Shown here in pieces: positions 13,564 to 21,159 of a DNA stretch of 24,722 bases. The translations under genes and the position numbers were made by a program. Location of the stretch: positions 1 to 24,722 of the forward strand of contig NZ_CABTWO010000025.1 in assembly GCF_902488535.1 (NCBI RefSeq), given 5' to 3'. Every line of letters begins with the position of its first letter. Within the stretch, counting starts at the first letter, position 1. Under the pieces are notes generated by a model. The model was not told the DNA's origin, searched no databases, and saw only the letters and a program-made list of their open reading frames with translations. Source of the DNA: an uncultured Mobiluncus sp. (GTDB taxonomy: Bacteria; Actinomycetota; Actinomycetes; Actinomycetales; Actinomycetaceae).

Positions 13564-14820
13564 GTGAACAGAAGCCGACCCAGTACCGCCCTGTTCCTGA
13601 TGATGTTCCTGGCGGGGATTGTCGCGCTGGTCGCTGTCGCGGCGGGTCTCAGAACGGTGAGCCAAAACCCCACGCCGGCACCATCTACCCAGGCCGCGAC
13701 CCGTACTGCTGCGTCAGCTGCGCCAACCACCGTAACCGTGGCGATGACCGGGGACATTTTGAGTCACAGCTGGGTCACGGCCGCGTCTCGAGAGGCGGAC
13801 GGGAAATATCACCTAGAGAAACTGCTGGCAGAGGTGAAACCCTACCTGGAACGCGCCGACCTGGCCTTGTGCCATCAAGAAATTCCCTACGGAAAACCCG
13901 GACAAGACCCTCACGGCTACCCCGTTTTCAACGCCCCGATGGATTGGGCGAACGGCCTGGTCCAGGTCGGTTATGACGGCTGTTCCACGGCGTCAAACCA
14001 CAGTTGGGACCAGGAAACCGAGGGCATCACCCACACTTTGGAAGTGCTGCAAAACGCCGGGTTGGGAACCGCCGGAACCCGCGCGAATGCCGAGCAAACC
14101 CCTTGGCAAATGTATGAAATCCGTAAGGGAGGCCGCACCGTACACGTGGCGCACCTGTCGTTTACGTACGGGCTGAATTTTGAATCCGTGCCGGAAGTGG
14201 ATCGCCACCCTTACCTGGTGGAAATCAACGATGTGGAGCAAATCATCGACTATGCCCGGCAAGCGCGCCAGGCCGGGGCGGACATTGTGATTGTCAGCCC
14301 TCACGGCGGCAGCGAATACGTTTATGAACCTCAGCCCCAACAGCGGCAATGGGCGCAGGCTCTGGCGCAATCCGGGGCCGTTGACGCCTATGTTGGTCAC
14401 CACGCCCACGTTCCCCAGCCGATTACGCTCACGCCAGGGGGAGTGAACGGCGCCGGCATGTGGACGTATTTCGGTACCGGAAACCTGCTGACCAGCCAAA
14501 CCCCCGAGATGGGAATCGGCACCCAGATTGAGTCGATCGCGTGGCTGATCTTTGATATCTCCGGGCCGGCGAAACACCCGCGGGTCACTCTCAGTAATGC
14601 CGCGTGGGTGCCGGTGGTGCTGGATCGCAGCCGACTTCACGCGGTTCCTGTTCACGATTTCGATGACGGGACCTTCCCGGCCGGCTCGCGTCTCGATGCC
14701 GCCACCGTCCAGCGCTACCATGAGGAACTGGTGAAAGTGATGGGAACTGAGGCGATAGAACTGAAGTCCCCGCCTCCGGCCCCGGCTGACCCCGCTGTCG
14801 TGACGGTTTTGCCGCGTTAG
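13564..14820 (+). CDS. CapA-family protein (poly-gamma-glutamate-type metallophosphatase fold)
   Basis: A 418-aa protein with one N-terminal membrane anchor or uncleaved signal (about 9-31) and a Pro/Thr/Ala-rich linker, then a PGA_cap domain (about 55-330). The visible metal-site blocks are MTGDILSH, the CHQEI region, TASNHSWD, SPHGGSEY and GHHAHVPQP. The family includes CapA of polyglutamate capsules, but most actinobacterial members have no proven substrate, and no capB/capC partners are nearby. Probably faces the outside of the membrane. GTG 13564 is preferred because GGGAG lies 5 nt upstream; GTG 13558 is an in-frame alternative. It is inserted between tRNA-Trp and secE. Confidence 0.88.
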   Translation: MNRSRPSTALFLMMFLAGIVALVAVAAGLRTVSQNPTPAPSTQAATRTAASAAPTTVTVAMTGDILSHSWVTAASREADGKYHLEKLLAEVKPYLERADLALCHQEIPYGKPGQDPHGYPVFNAPMDWANGLVQVGYDGCSTASNHSWDQETEGITHTLEVLQNAGLGTAGTRANAEQTPWQMYEIRKGGRTVHVAHLSFTYGLNFESVPEVDRHPYLVEINDVEQIIDYARQARQAGADIVIVSPHGGSEYVYEPQPQQRQWAQALAQSGAVDAYVGHHAHVPQPITLTPGGVNGAGMWTYFGTGNLLTSQTPEMGIGTQIESIAWLIFDISGPAKHPRVTLSNAAWVPVVLDRSRLHAVPVHDFDDGTFPAGSRLDAATVQRYHEELVKVMGTEAIELKSPPPAPADPAVVTVLPR

Positions 14821-14868
14821 ACGCCGGGCCGTCCTCGGACAGCTCCGTACACGAGCCTCACACGAGCG

Positions 14869-14912
14869 GCGTACCAGCCGCGTACCGGCCGCGTACCGGC
14901 CGCGTACCAGCC
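14869..14912. repeat. four tandem 11-bp repeats
   Basis: GCGTACCRGCC is repeated four times without gaps (14869-14879, 14880-14890, 14891-14901, 14902-14912), with A or G at position 8 in the order A, G, G, A. A degenerate fifth copy (GCGCACG) follows. It lies in the spacer upstream of secE. The 11-bp period is about one helical turn. Confidence 0.85.
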
Positions 14913-14920
14913 GCGCACGA

Positions 14921-14982
14921 TTGGCTTTAGGTACGGTTTTCTACTATGATTTGACACATCCCCCCGTTAATTTGTTTAGGGT
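14921..14982 (+). promoter_or_regulatory. probable secE-nusG promoter region
   Basis: Two incomplete candidates are seen: TTGGCT / 15 bp / TACTAT (14921-14947), and TTGACA (14951-14956) with TAGGGT at 14977-14982 after a long 20-bp spacer. The sequence becomes AT-rich here immediately after the 11-bp repeats. I cannot choose between them. Confidence 0.4.
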
Positions 14983-15030
14983 GAAGTGTGCCCGCGGCGG
15001 GGAAAGAATTGCCTACAGGAGGAACACATA

Positions 15031-15291
15031 ATGGCAGAAACCGAAGGTGCCATTCAGCCGGTGAAGAAAGCCGAGCCGACCCCTAGCGCTAATCAAGATC
15101 TTGGCTTTTTTGCGCGTATCATGCAGTTTTTCCGCCAAGTCGTGGATGAGATGAAAAAGGTCGTCTATCCCACCAGCGAAGAACTGTGGCGCTACTTCTT
15201 GGTCGTGATTGTTTTCGTGGCAATCATCATGACCGCGGTCGGATTGATGGATCTGGGCTTCGGAGCCCTCACCGACCTCATCTTTAGCTAG
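15031..15291 (+). CDS. secE: preprotein translocase subunit SecE
   Basis: An 86-aa subunit of the SecYEG channel. A hydrophilic N-terminal tail is followed by the conserved amphipathic segment (FFRQVVDEMKKVVYPTSEELWR, about 33-54) and one transmembrane helix (about 55-75). ATG 15031 is clear because AGGAGG lies 8 nt upstream (15017-15022); an open frame beginning at 14986 would add an unrelated N-terminus. It is 47 nt upstream of nusG and probably co-transcribed with it. Confidence 0.96.
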   Translation: MAETEGAIQPVKKAEPTPSANQDLGFFARIMQFFRQVVDEMKKVVYPTSEELWRYFLVVIVFVAIIMTAVGLMDLGFGALTDLIFS

Positions 15292-15338
15292 ACCTGTTTG
15301 GTCTTTTCAACACCATTGCCCCACGAGGAATATCAGTA

Positions 15339-16181
15339 ATGTCAGACGAAAACGAATTGCAAGAAAACGCTGTTGTGGCCGAGGAAGCCCAGCCGGAACC
15401 GAACCAGGCCGCCGAGTCCGGCCAGCCCGCCGAGGACGCTTCTGCGGCTGAACAGAACCTAGAGGAAGTCCCCGCCAACGTGAACCCCGAAACTGGTGAA
15501 ATCATCGAGGACACCGGGGAAACCGAGGACGCCGGGGAAACCGAAACGGAGGAACTCGACCCGAAGCAGGCCCTCGAAGTCGAGCTGCGCGCCCTGCCGG
15601 GCCGGTGGTACGTGGTACACACGTACTCTTCCTACGAAAAGCGCGTGAAACAGAACATCGAACAGCGCGTGGCGAATAATCCCGGCATGGAAGATTACGT
15701 CTACCAGGTCGAGATTCCGATGGAAGAACACGTCGAAGTCAAGGCCAAGAGCCGCAAGGTCGTGCAGCGTCCGCGCATTCCAGGCTACGTTTTGGTGCGC
15801 ATGGACATGGATGAGAACTCGTGGCGTTTGGTGAAAGACACCCCGGCCGTGACTGGTTTCGTCGGCAACCAGCAAGATCCGGTGCCGCTGACGTTGGCGG
15901 AAGTGGTCAATATGCTGGCTCCGACCGCCAAGGAGGCCGCGAAAGTGGCGGTGGAAGACGGTCAGGTCGAGATTTCACAAGCGACGCAGCGGACTGCTCC
16001 GGTGGCGGCCGATTTCGAGGTGGGCCAGTCGGTGACTATTACCTCCGGTCCGTTCGAGACGCTTTCTGCGACGATTGCCGAGGTCAATGCCGAAACTCAG
16101 AAGCTGACCGTGTTGGTCACTATCTTCGAGCGCGAGACCCCGGTGGAGTTGAACTTCAACCAGGTCACCAAAATCGACTAA
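15339..16181 (+). CDS. nusG: transcription termination/antitermination factor NusG
   Basis: A 280-aa factor that binds RNA polymerase and modulates pausing and Rho action. Residues 1-85 are an acidic, Glu-rich extension typical of actinobacterial NusG, containing a short internal repeat (EDTGETEDAGETE). The NGN domain runs from about 86 to 200 (GRWYVVHTYSSYEKRV, RIPGYVLVRM, VTGFVG). The KOW domain lies at about 225-280 (VGQSVTITSGPFE). The start is ATG 15339 with a GAGGA Shine-Dalgarno sequence. rplK-rplA, which normally follow, are absent and a terminator comes next instead. Confidence 0.97.
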   Translation: MSDENELQENAVVAEEAQPEPNQAAESGQPAEDASAAEQNLEEVPANVNPETGEIIEDTGETEDAGETETEELDPKQALEVELRALPGRWYVVHTYSSYEKRVKQNIEQRVANNPGMEDYVYQVEIPMEEHVEVKAKSRKVVQRPRIPGYVLVRMDMDENSWRLVKDTPAVTGFVGNQQDPVPLTLAEVVNMLAPTAKEAAKVAVEDGQVEISQATQRTAPVAADFEVGQSVTITSGPFETLSATIAEVNAETQKLTVLVTIFERETPVELNFNQVTKID

Positions 16182-16194
16182 TTTTTGAGGCTTG

Positions 16195-16236
16195 GCGGCG
16201 GGTGCGGGACTTCCATCCTGCGCCCGCCGTGCTTTT
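16195..16236 (+). terminator. intrinsic terminator after nusG
   Basis: A 15-bp GC-rich stem including G-U pairs (16195-16209 with 16216-16230), a 6-nt loop and a GCTTTT tail. Confidence 0.85.
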
Positions 16237-16429
16237 AAAGCGTTTTTCCGGGGGCAGCTGACCGGTTTGGTGTTAAGACCGAGCAAGAAGTCGTGGGCAT
16301 GGTTAAGGAAGTTTGTCGCAAACGCGCCACCGAACACGCTACAGCCGCGCCACGAAATCATCATTTGAGAGATGGGGAAAAATAGGGTGCAAATGGGAGA
16401 TTTTGTTGGAATAGCAACGTTTTGAGTGG

Positions 16430-16502
<73 letters not shown>

Positions 16503-16526
16503 TTGGCGCTTTTGGCGCGGTTAACT

Positions 16527-16555
16527 ATGCTAACGCTCTGGGCGGGGATTCACAA
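16527..16555 (-). promoter_or_regulatory. promoter of tRNA-Lys
   Basis: On the minus strand, TTGTGA (16550-16555), a 17-bp spacer and TAGCAT (16527-16532). The predicted start is near 16520, about 18 nt before the tRNA. Confidence 0.55.
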
Positions 16556-16634
16556 ATTGAATGTGCCCCAACCCAGGGTTTAGCTAGCGCGGATTCGGTG
16601 CGCTGCCGCCAGTCCGCTATCTAACGCAGCCCGA

Positions 16635-17075
16635 CTATCCCAGGGATTCCAAAGATTCGGGGACGTTCGCGCCAAAGCCCAGTTCAATCAGGGCGCCGCG
16701 CAGTTTGTCGCAGCTGGCTTTGATGGCATCCGGGGAGCCCGCCGCTTTGGCATCGGGATGCAGCACCCGCATGGAATCGGTCGGAATGACATGAATATGC
16801 AGGTGGGGGACATCGAAACCGGCGACAACAATCATGGCGCGCGACACGTTGAATGCATCGCGCCCGGCTTGCCCAATAATCTGAGCGACTTGAGACAGGT
16901 GCGCAATCAAGGCCGGGTCGGCGTCCAGATAGTTGTCGACTTCCTCACGCGGCACCACCAGCATATGGCCGTCGCTGCGCGGTTCAATGGTGGCGAAAAC
17001 GACGCACTGCTCATCTTGCCAGACGAAGTTTCCGGGGATTTCGCCGTTGATAATTTTCGTAAATACGCTGGCCAT
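16635..17075 (-). CDS. HIT-family (histidine triad) nucleotide hydrolase
   Basis: A 146-aa HIT protein. The histidine triad HLHIHVI is at residues 91-97, followed by PTD. The N-terminal 'FTKIINGEIPG' and 'DGHMLVVPREEVDNY' blocks are typical of Hint-like phosphoramidate and dinucleoside hydrolases acting on AMP-linked substrates. ATG 17075 is preferred: GAAAGGAAA lies just upstream and the family alignment starts at MASVF. A longer frame to 17135 has no support. A TACTAT box on the minus strand (17177-17182) may be its -10. Confidence 0.93.
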   Translation of the reverse strand: MASVFTKIINGEIPGNFVWQDEQCVVFATIEPRSDGHMLVVPREEVDNYLDADPALIAHLSQVAQIIGQAGRDAFNVSRAMIVVAGFDVPHLHIHVIPTDSMRVLHPDAKAAGSPDAIKASCDKLRGALIELGFGANVPESLESLG

Positions 17076-17210
17076 AAGGTTTTCCTTTCGCTTGCAGAAG
17101 TCCGGTCGGGCGGATTTTGTGTTGAGTGAGCGCATCAGGTGGGGGCGGATAGCCCTCCCGGTGCAGCTCCGCTTTTATAGTAGGGGAATTTTTGTCTCTC
17201 GGGAGGCATG

Positions 17211-17216
17211 TAGAGT
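17211..17216 (+). promoter_or_regulatory. -10 box of holA, leaderless geometry
   Basis: TAGAGT, then the 6-nt spacer TAAAGC, then GTG 17223. The arrangement matches that of trpS and the propeller-like gene at 21160. Confidence 0.5.
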
Positions 17217-17222
17217 TAAAGC

Positions 17223-18311
17223 GTGGCAACAAAGAAGAATGCTCAGAGAGGCTCCCGGGCTGGTTTCGAGCCGTGGTCCCGCGCAACGCTGGCTCCGGTG
17301 GTGCTGCTGCTGGGCAAACAACGGGTTTTCGCCCAGCGCGCCATAGCCAGCCTGCGCGCTGCGGCCCTAGACGCGGCAGAAAAAGCCGGGGCGATGGAAC
17401 CCCCGGAAATCACCGAGGTCAACGCCCGGACTTATGAATCATCCCGCTTGAGCCAACTGACTTCCCCCTCCCTCTTTGGGGGGATGCCGCTGGTCATCGT
17501 TTCCGGACTGGAACAGGCCAACGACGAGTTGCTCCAGGATTTAGAAGCCTACCTGGTACACCCTTCCTCGGACGCCTACCTGGTGCTGTGGCATGTGGGG
17601 GGCAACCGCGGGAAAAAGGTCTTGGACCTGTGTAAAAAGGGTGCCGCGAAGGTCTATGCCTGCGATGAGCTGCGCTGGCCGGAGGAGAAAGCAAAGTTCC
17701 TCCAGGCTGAGGCTGGCCGGCTGGGCCGTCCCATCAGCCAAGACGCGGTAGCGGCGCTGGTGGCGGCGCTGGGTGACGAATTCGAGGAACTGCTCGCCGT
17801 GACGACCCAGCTGTTGCAAACAGTGGGGGATCCCGCGCAGCCGTTGAGTCTGGCTGAGGTCGATCAGTACCTGCAAGGGCGGGTGGAGGCGACCGGGTTT
17901 AATGTCGCCGACGCGGCCGTGACCGGCAATGTCGGCGAAGCGTTGCGCCTGTTACGCCACGCTTTAGCCACCGGGGTGGCGCCGGTGTTGATTGTTTCGG
18001 CGACGGCCACGAAAATCCGCCAGATTTTGACCTCGTTTTCTCCCCAACTGCCCCCCGCGGTCGCGCAGATGGACCTGGTGGATCCGCCTAAACCCCTGTT
18101 TGGGCGTATTGCCCAGGGAATTCATGCCGTTGCGCCGCGCTGGGACGACGAGCGGCTGGGCTTAGCCATCCTGGCGGTAGCCCGCGCGGACGAAGCGGTA
18201 AAAGGGGCTTCACGGGATCCCGAATACGCCCTGGAAGCCATGGTTTTGGACGTGTGCCGATACGCCAGCGGCGTGCGCGAGCCAGTTGGGAGGCCACCCA
18301 CGCGAAACTGA
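17223..18311 (+). CDS. holA: DNA polymerase III subunit delta
   Basis: A 362-aa subunit of the clamp loader, which opens and loads the beta clamp. After a short basic N-terminus, the first domain shows VVLLLGKQRVFAQRAI and 'SPSLFGGMPLVIVSGLEQA'. The middle part has 'YLVLWHVGGNRGKKVLD', and the C-terminal helical collar contains 'FNVADAAVTGNVGEALRLLRHAL'. These match actinobacterial HolA in order and length. Its last 224 bp run antisense to the 3' end of comEC. In M. tuberculosis comEA-comEC-holA all point the same way; here holA is reversed. Confidence 0.93.
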   Translation: MATKKNAQRGSRAGFEPWSRATLAPVVLLLGKQRVFAQRAIASLRAAALDAAEKAGAMEPPEITEVNARTYESSRLSQLTSPSLFGGMPLVIVSGLEQANDELLQDLEAYLVHPSSDAYLVLWHVGGNRGKKVLDLCKKGAAKVYACDELRWPEEKAKFLQAEAGRLGRPISQDAVAALVAALGDEFEELLAVTTQLLQTVGDPAQPLSLAEVDQYLQGRVEATGFNVADAAVTGNVGEALRLLRHALATGVAPVLIVSATATKIRQILTSFSPQLPPAVAQMDLVDPPKPLFGRIAQGIHAVAPRWDDERLGLAILAVARADEAVKGASRDPEYALEAMVLDVCRYASGVREPVGRPPTRN

Positions 18312-19962
18312 GCGCAACAATCAACAGGCCGGTCACGCCCGCCACTGGGTTTTCTAACCAATCGACTTCCGCTCCCGGTCGACTGGCAAAGAACCTGGCC
18401 ACGCCGGCAATCCACGCGGCAGCCCACCCGGTGACGTGCGCCGCGCCCTGTTCCAATAACCCCACCGGCACCGCAAAAACGGGAGCCGACCCGGCCGTAA
18501 GCCCCGCCAAGGCCGCTAGTGCGACCAGCCCCAGACCGCCCACGGTCACTATGGAGGACACCGCTCCGGTCAACAAGTTCGCCGGTAGAGAGTAAACCGG
18601 CAGTTTGCCGCGCATGACCAGCATTAGCGGTGCGCAAGCCAGCTGCGCGCTGAGGGAAACAGCCAGCGGCAGAGCAATCAGGCGCGGCAGAAACCGCGCG
18701 CACCAGGCCGCCAGGTATGGCCCGCCGGTTACGATGGCGCCGGTCGCCACTACCGACAGGGCAAAGCCCCAGGAATTGGCTTGGAACGGCTGCACCAGCA
18801 GCATTCCGATGATGGCCGCGGACAGGGAGGACACCGAGCGGGACGGACGGGCTATCCCCAGCCCTACCAGCGTCAACGCCCCCATTGCCGCCGCGCGGGT
18901 GACGGAGGCGGAGCCCTCCAGCATAGCTAGGAAAATTCCCACAATCCCCGCTGCCACTACGACTTGCACCCCGCGGCGTTTCCGGGCAGTCAGTCCCAGC
19001 GCCAGAGCTAACAGGACGCTGAGGTGCATTCCAGACACGGCAGTCAGGTGTGATAAGCCTGCGACCTGCATAGATTCGCGGTCCAGGGGGTCTTGGACGG
19101 CGGTCAGCCCCAAGCTCATCGCCATAATCATTCCCGCCGTCGATTCCGAAAGTCCCGCCGTGGCCTCGCTTAGGCGCTGTCGCACTGCATTGACAAACAC
19201 AAAATGCCCGGTCGGAGGCCCGATAATTTCAGGAGCGGTCGGAGATTTCGCGTACCCCAGGTACTGGGTGGACAGGTCCCGACTGGCCAGGCCGGTGCGC
19301 AGACGTACCCACGAACCGAGGGGGATACCGTCCCAGCCTGCCCCCTTGACCTGCAATAGGGCGCGGGTGGGGTAGGTTGAGCCGTGCCAAGTCAGGCGGG
19401 TCGCTCTCAAGTCAACGCGGTAACTGTCCCTCCAACTCAGTTTCGGAGTGGAGATGACCTGGGCTTTCACGTCAAAACGGGCGGTCGAGTGAGTGCCAAT
19501 TACGGCCAGAGCATCACGCGAATCGAGTTCCAGGCGCAGCGCCAGCGTCCCAAAAACGACGGCAATGACCAGGGCGGTAATCAGCAGCGTGGCCAGCCCG
19601 GAGCCGCGTGGAAACAGGCGGTGGCGCCGCCTGGTGGGTGTTTCCGTGGCGCGTTTCCCCACGCGGGCGGGCGTGACCGCGTCGGCTTTCCCCACGCGGG
19701 CGGGCATGAGCACTCCACGTCTGCCCCCACGCCCTTGTGACCGGTGCAACCACCCCAACACACTCGCCGCTACAGCTGCGACCAGGGCAAACCCAACGCT
19801 CACCGCTAGTGCGACGCGCTCCCCGCGGCTTCCCGCCGCCAACAGCGCCACCCACAGGCTCACCGCCGGAATCGCCAGGCGCAAATCCAGCGGGGCGGGG
19901 CGATAGTCCCGGTCGGTCCGCAGCCGCCGGACAATCAGCGCGGTTTCGTCCTGTGCGGTCAT
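18088..19962 (-). CDS. comEC: ComEC family DNA-uptake channel protein, without metallo-beta-lactamase domain
   Basis: A 624-aa polytopic membrane protein for passage of single-stranded DNA in competence. N-terminal helices and a basic linker precede an extracytoplasmic OB-like domain (about 165-265). The Competence core follows, with GLSHLTAVSGMHLSVL, GSASVTRAAAMGAL and 'CAPLMLVMRGKLPVYSLPANLL'. The C-terminal metallo-beta-lactamase domain of longer ComEC proteins is missing. The last 70 or so residues after the final helix are Arg/Pro-rich and run antisense to holA. ATG 19962 lies 7 nt after GAGG; GTG 19965 is directly in front of it. It starts 9 nt after comEA ends, so the two form an operon. 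Confidence 0.9.
   Translation of the reverse strand: MTAQDETALIVRRLRTDRDYRPAPLDLRLAIPAVSLWVALLAAGSRGERVALAVSVGFALVAAVAASVLGWLHRSQGRGGRRGVLMPARVGKADAVTPARVGKRATETPTRRRHRLFPRGSGLATLLITALVIAVVFGTLALRLELDSRDALAVIGTHSTARFDVKAQVISTPKLSWRDSYRVDLRATRLTWHGSTYPTRALLQVKGAGWDGIPLGSWVRLRTGLASRDLSTQYLGYAKSPTAPEIIGPPTGHFVFVNAVRQRLSEATAGLSESTAGMIMAMSLGLTAVQDPLDRESMQVAGLSHLTAVSGMHLSVLLALALGLTARKRRGVQVVVAAGIVGIFLAMLEGSASVTRAAAMGALTLVGLGIARPSRSVSSLSAAIIGMLLVQPFQANSWGFALSVVATGAIVTGGPYLAAWCARFLPRLIALPLAVSLSAQLACAPLMLVMRGKLPVYSLPANLLTGAVSSIVTVGGLGLVALAALAGLTAGSAPVFAVPVGLLEQGAAHVTGWAAAWIAGVARFFASRPGAEVDWLENPVAGVTGLLIVALSFAWVASQLARARRWRIGTRPKPWLPGRIRDPVKPLLPLRPRGLPPGWLSPAARRPSAAQRHEFPGQYAQTGV
19654..19705. repeat. 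19-bp direct repeat inside comEC
   Basis: TTTCCCCACGCGGGCGGGC occurs at 19654-19672 and 19687-19705. The 33-bp period is exactly 11 codons, giving a repeated PARVGK motif in the cytoplasmic linker. Confidence 0.8.
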
Positions 19963-19971
19963 CACAAATCC

Positions 19972-20979
19972 TCACACGCACACGTGGTCGCGCAGGCGTT
20001 CCATCAGTGCCGGACCAATACCGCTAACTTCGTCGAGCTGATCCACCGAGGTGAAACGTCCGTTGGACTCGCGGTAATCCACAATGCGTTGCGCCAGGGC
20101 GGGGCCGATGCCGGAAAGGGTCTGCAAAGCGCCCAGGTCCGCGGTGTTCAGGTTAACTTTTCCGCTATCATTTCCCGCTGACTTGGTGCCCGAGCCCGGT
20201 GCGCTGCCCGGGTTTCCGCCCGCGCTCGGTGGGGGAGTTTCCCCAGGCCGGACGACATAGATCATTTCGCCATCCGTGAGCGGTCGAGCCAGGTTCAGGG
20301 TACTCAAATCCGCTTCGGGCAAGGCTCCGCCCGCCGCCTCCAAAGCGTCGGCCACTCGAGACGGGTCGGCTAGGTGAACCACTCCGGGGCGGCTCACCGC
20401 TCCGGCCACGTGAACTACGACTTCGGTCCCGTTCGCGCCGGGAAGAAACAGGTGCGGTGCGGCGCCCGGCGAGGGTGAAGCACCGTCCTTGCCCGTCGCG
20501 GTACTACCGGACTTCCCCTCAGCCGCGGCTAGGGCGGCACCCGGACCTGCGGAACCGCCCGTTTTGGAATCCGGTTTTCCTGTGGCGTCCCCGGATAGCA
20601 CCCCGTCGGGAGGTGGCGTGGGCGGGGCGGCAAACACCTGCCAACCCACCACCAAAAGCCCGCTCACCAGCATAAATGCTGCGATTAGAGTCGCTACTCG
20701 CGGACTGGGCGCCAGGCGTAAACGCTGCTCACGCTCGGCTACGGGCCTGACCTGGAGACTGCTTTCAAATCCCTGAACCAGGTCTTCGGCCCGTCCCGCC
20801 AGGGCGCCGCGAGGCGGCGGGTTCCCATCCGCACCAAGCTCAGGGGGAGGCCCGGGGCGACGCGCGGTGCGGTAATCCGGCTCAGCATCGTCCAGATAGC
20901 CTACCCCCGCGGCTCTGGCCCGCTCAAACACGCCGGCGGTGAGCCGGTCACGGTCCGTTTGTCCAAACTTATTTAGCAT
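19972..20979 (-). CDS. comEA: ComEA family DNA-binding competence protein
   Basis: A 335-aa membrane-anchored DNA receptor. A cytoplasmic N-terminus of about 92 residues is followed by one transmembrane helix (about 95-116) and a long Gly/Pro/Ser linker. The SLBB domain ('VVVHVAGAVSRPGVVHLADPSR', about 185-245) follows. A C-terminal double helix-hairpin-helix ends the protein (VNLNTADLGALQTLSGIGPALAQRI, then the VDQLDEVSGIGPALM repeat). ATG 20979 has AGGAGG 8 nt upstream (20988-20993). It is the first gene of the comEA-comEC operon. The long cytoplasmic N-terminus is common in actinobacterial homologues. Confidence 0.94.
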   Translation of the reverse strand: MLNKFGQTDRDRLTAGVFERARAAGVGYLDDAEPDYRTARRPGPPPELGADGNPPPRGALAGRAEDLVQGFESSLQVRPVAEREQRLRLAPSPRVATLIAAFMLVSGLLVVGWQVFAAPPTPPPDGVLSGDATGKPDSKTGGSAGPGAALAAAEGKSGSTATGKDGASPSPGAAPHLFLPGANGTEVVVHVAGAVSRPGVVHLADPSRVADALEAAGGALPEADLSTLNLARPLTDGEMIYVVRPGETPPPSAGGNPGSAPGSGTKSAGNDSGKVNLNTADLGALQTLSGIGPALAQRIVDYRESNGRFTSVDQLDEVSGIGPALMERLRDHVCV

Positions 20980-21074
20980 CCAGGCTGCCTCCTCTGTCGT
21001 GCCGGGAACTTTGCGACCCTCGCTTGTGAAACTAATCGCGACCCGCCGTGGCGGAAAGTCGAAAATGATTTACC

Positions 21075-21110
21075 TGTGGAAAACCCAGAATTGCCCTCCC
21101 TTGTGGAAAA
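21075..21110. promoter_or_regulatory. pair of DnaA-box-like 9-mers
   Basis: TGTGGAAAA occurs at 21075-21083 and 21102-21110 (TTTTCCACA on the minus strand), 27 bp apart, in the divergent spacer between comEA and the gene at 21160. Each differs from TTATCCACA at one base. Confidence 0.35.
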
Positions 21111-21147
21111 CTTCTTGAAAGGCAGTTTTTCGTTGCTATCGCTGGGA

Positions 21148-21153
21148 TAAACT
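21148..21153 (+). promoter_or_regulatory. -10 box, leaderless geometry, gene at 21160
   Basis: TAAACT, then the 6-nt spacer TAAGCA, then GTG 21160. The module TANACTTAANC resembles that of trpS. Confidence 0.5.
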
Positions 21154-21159
21154 TAAGCA

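Noticed and set aside
14986..15030. Upstream extension of secE from a GTG
   Set aside because: ATG 15031 has AGGAGG at ideal spacing, and the extra residues are unlike SecE.
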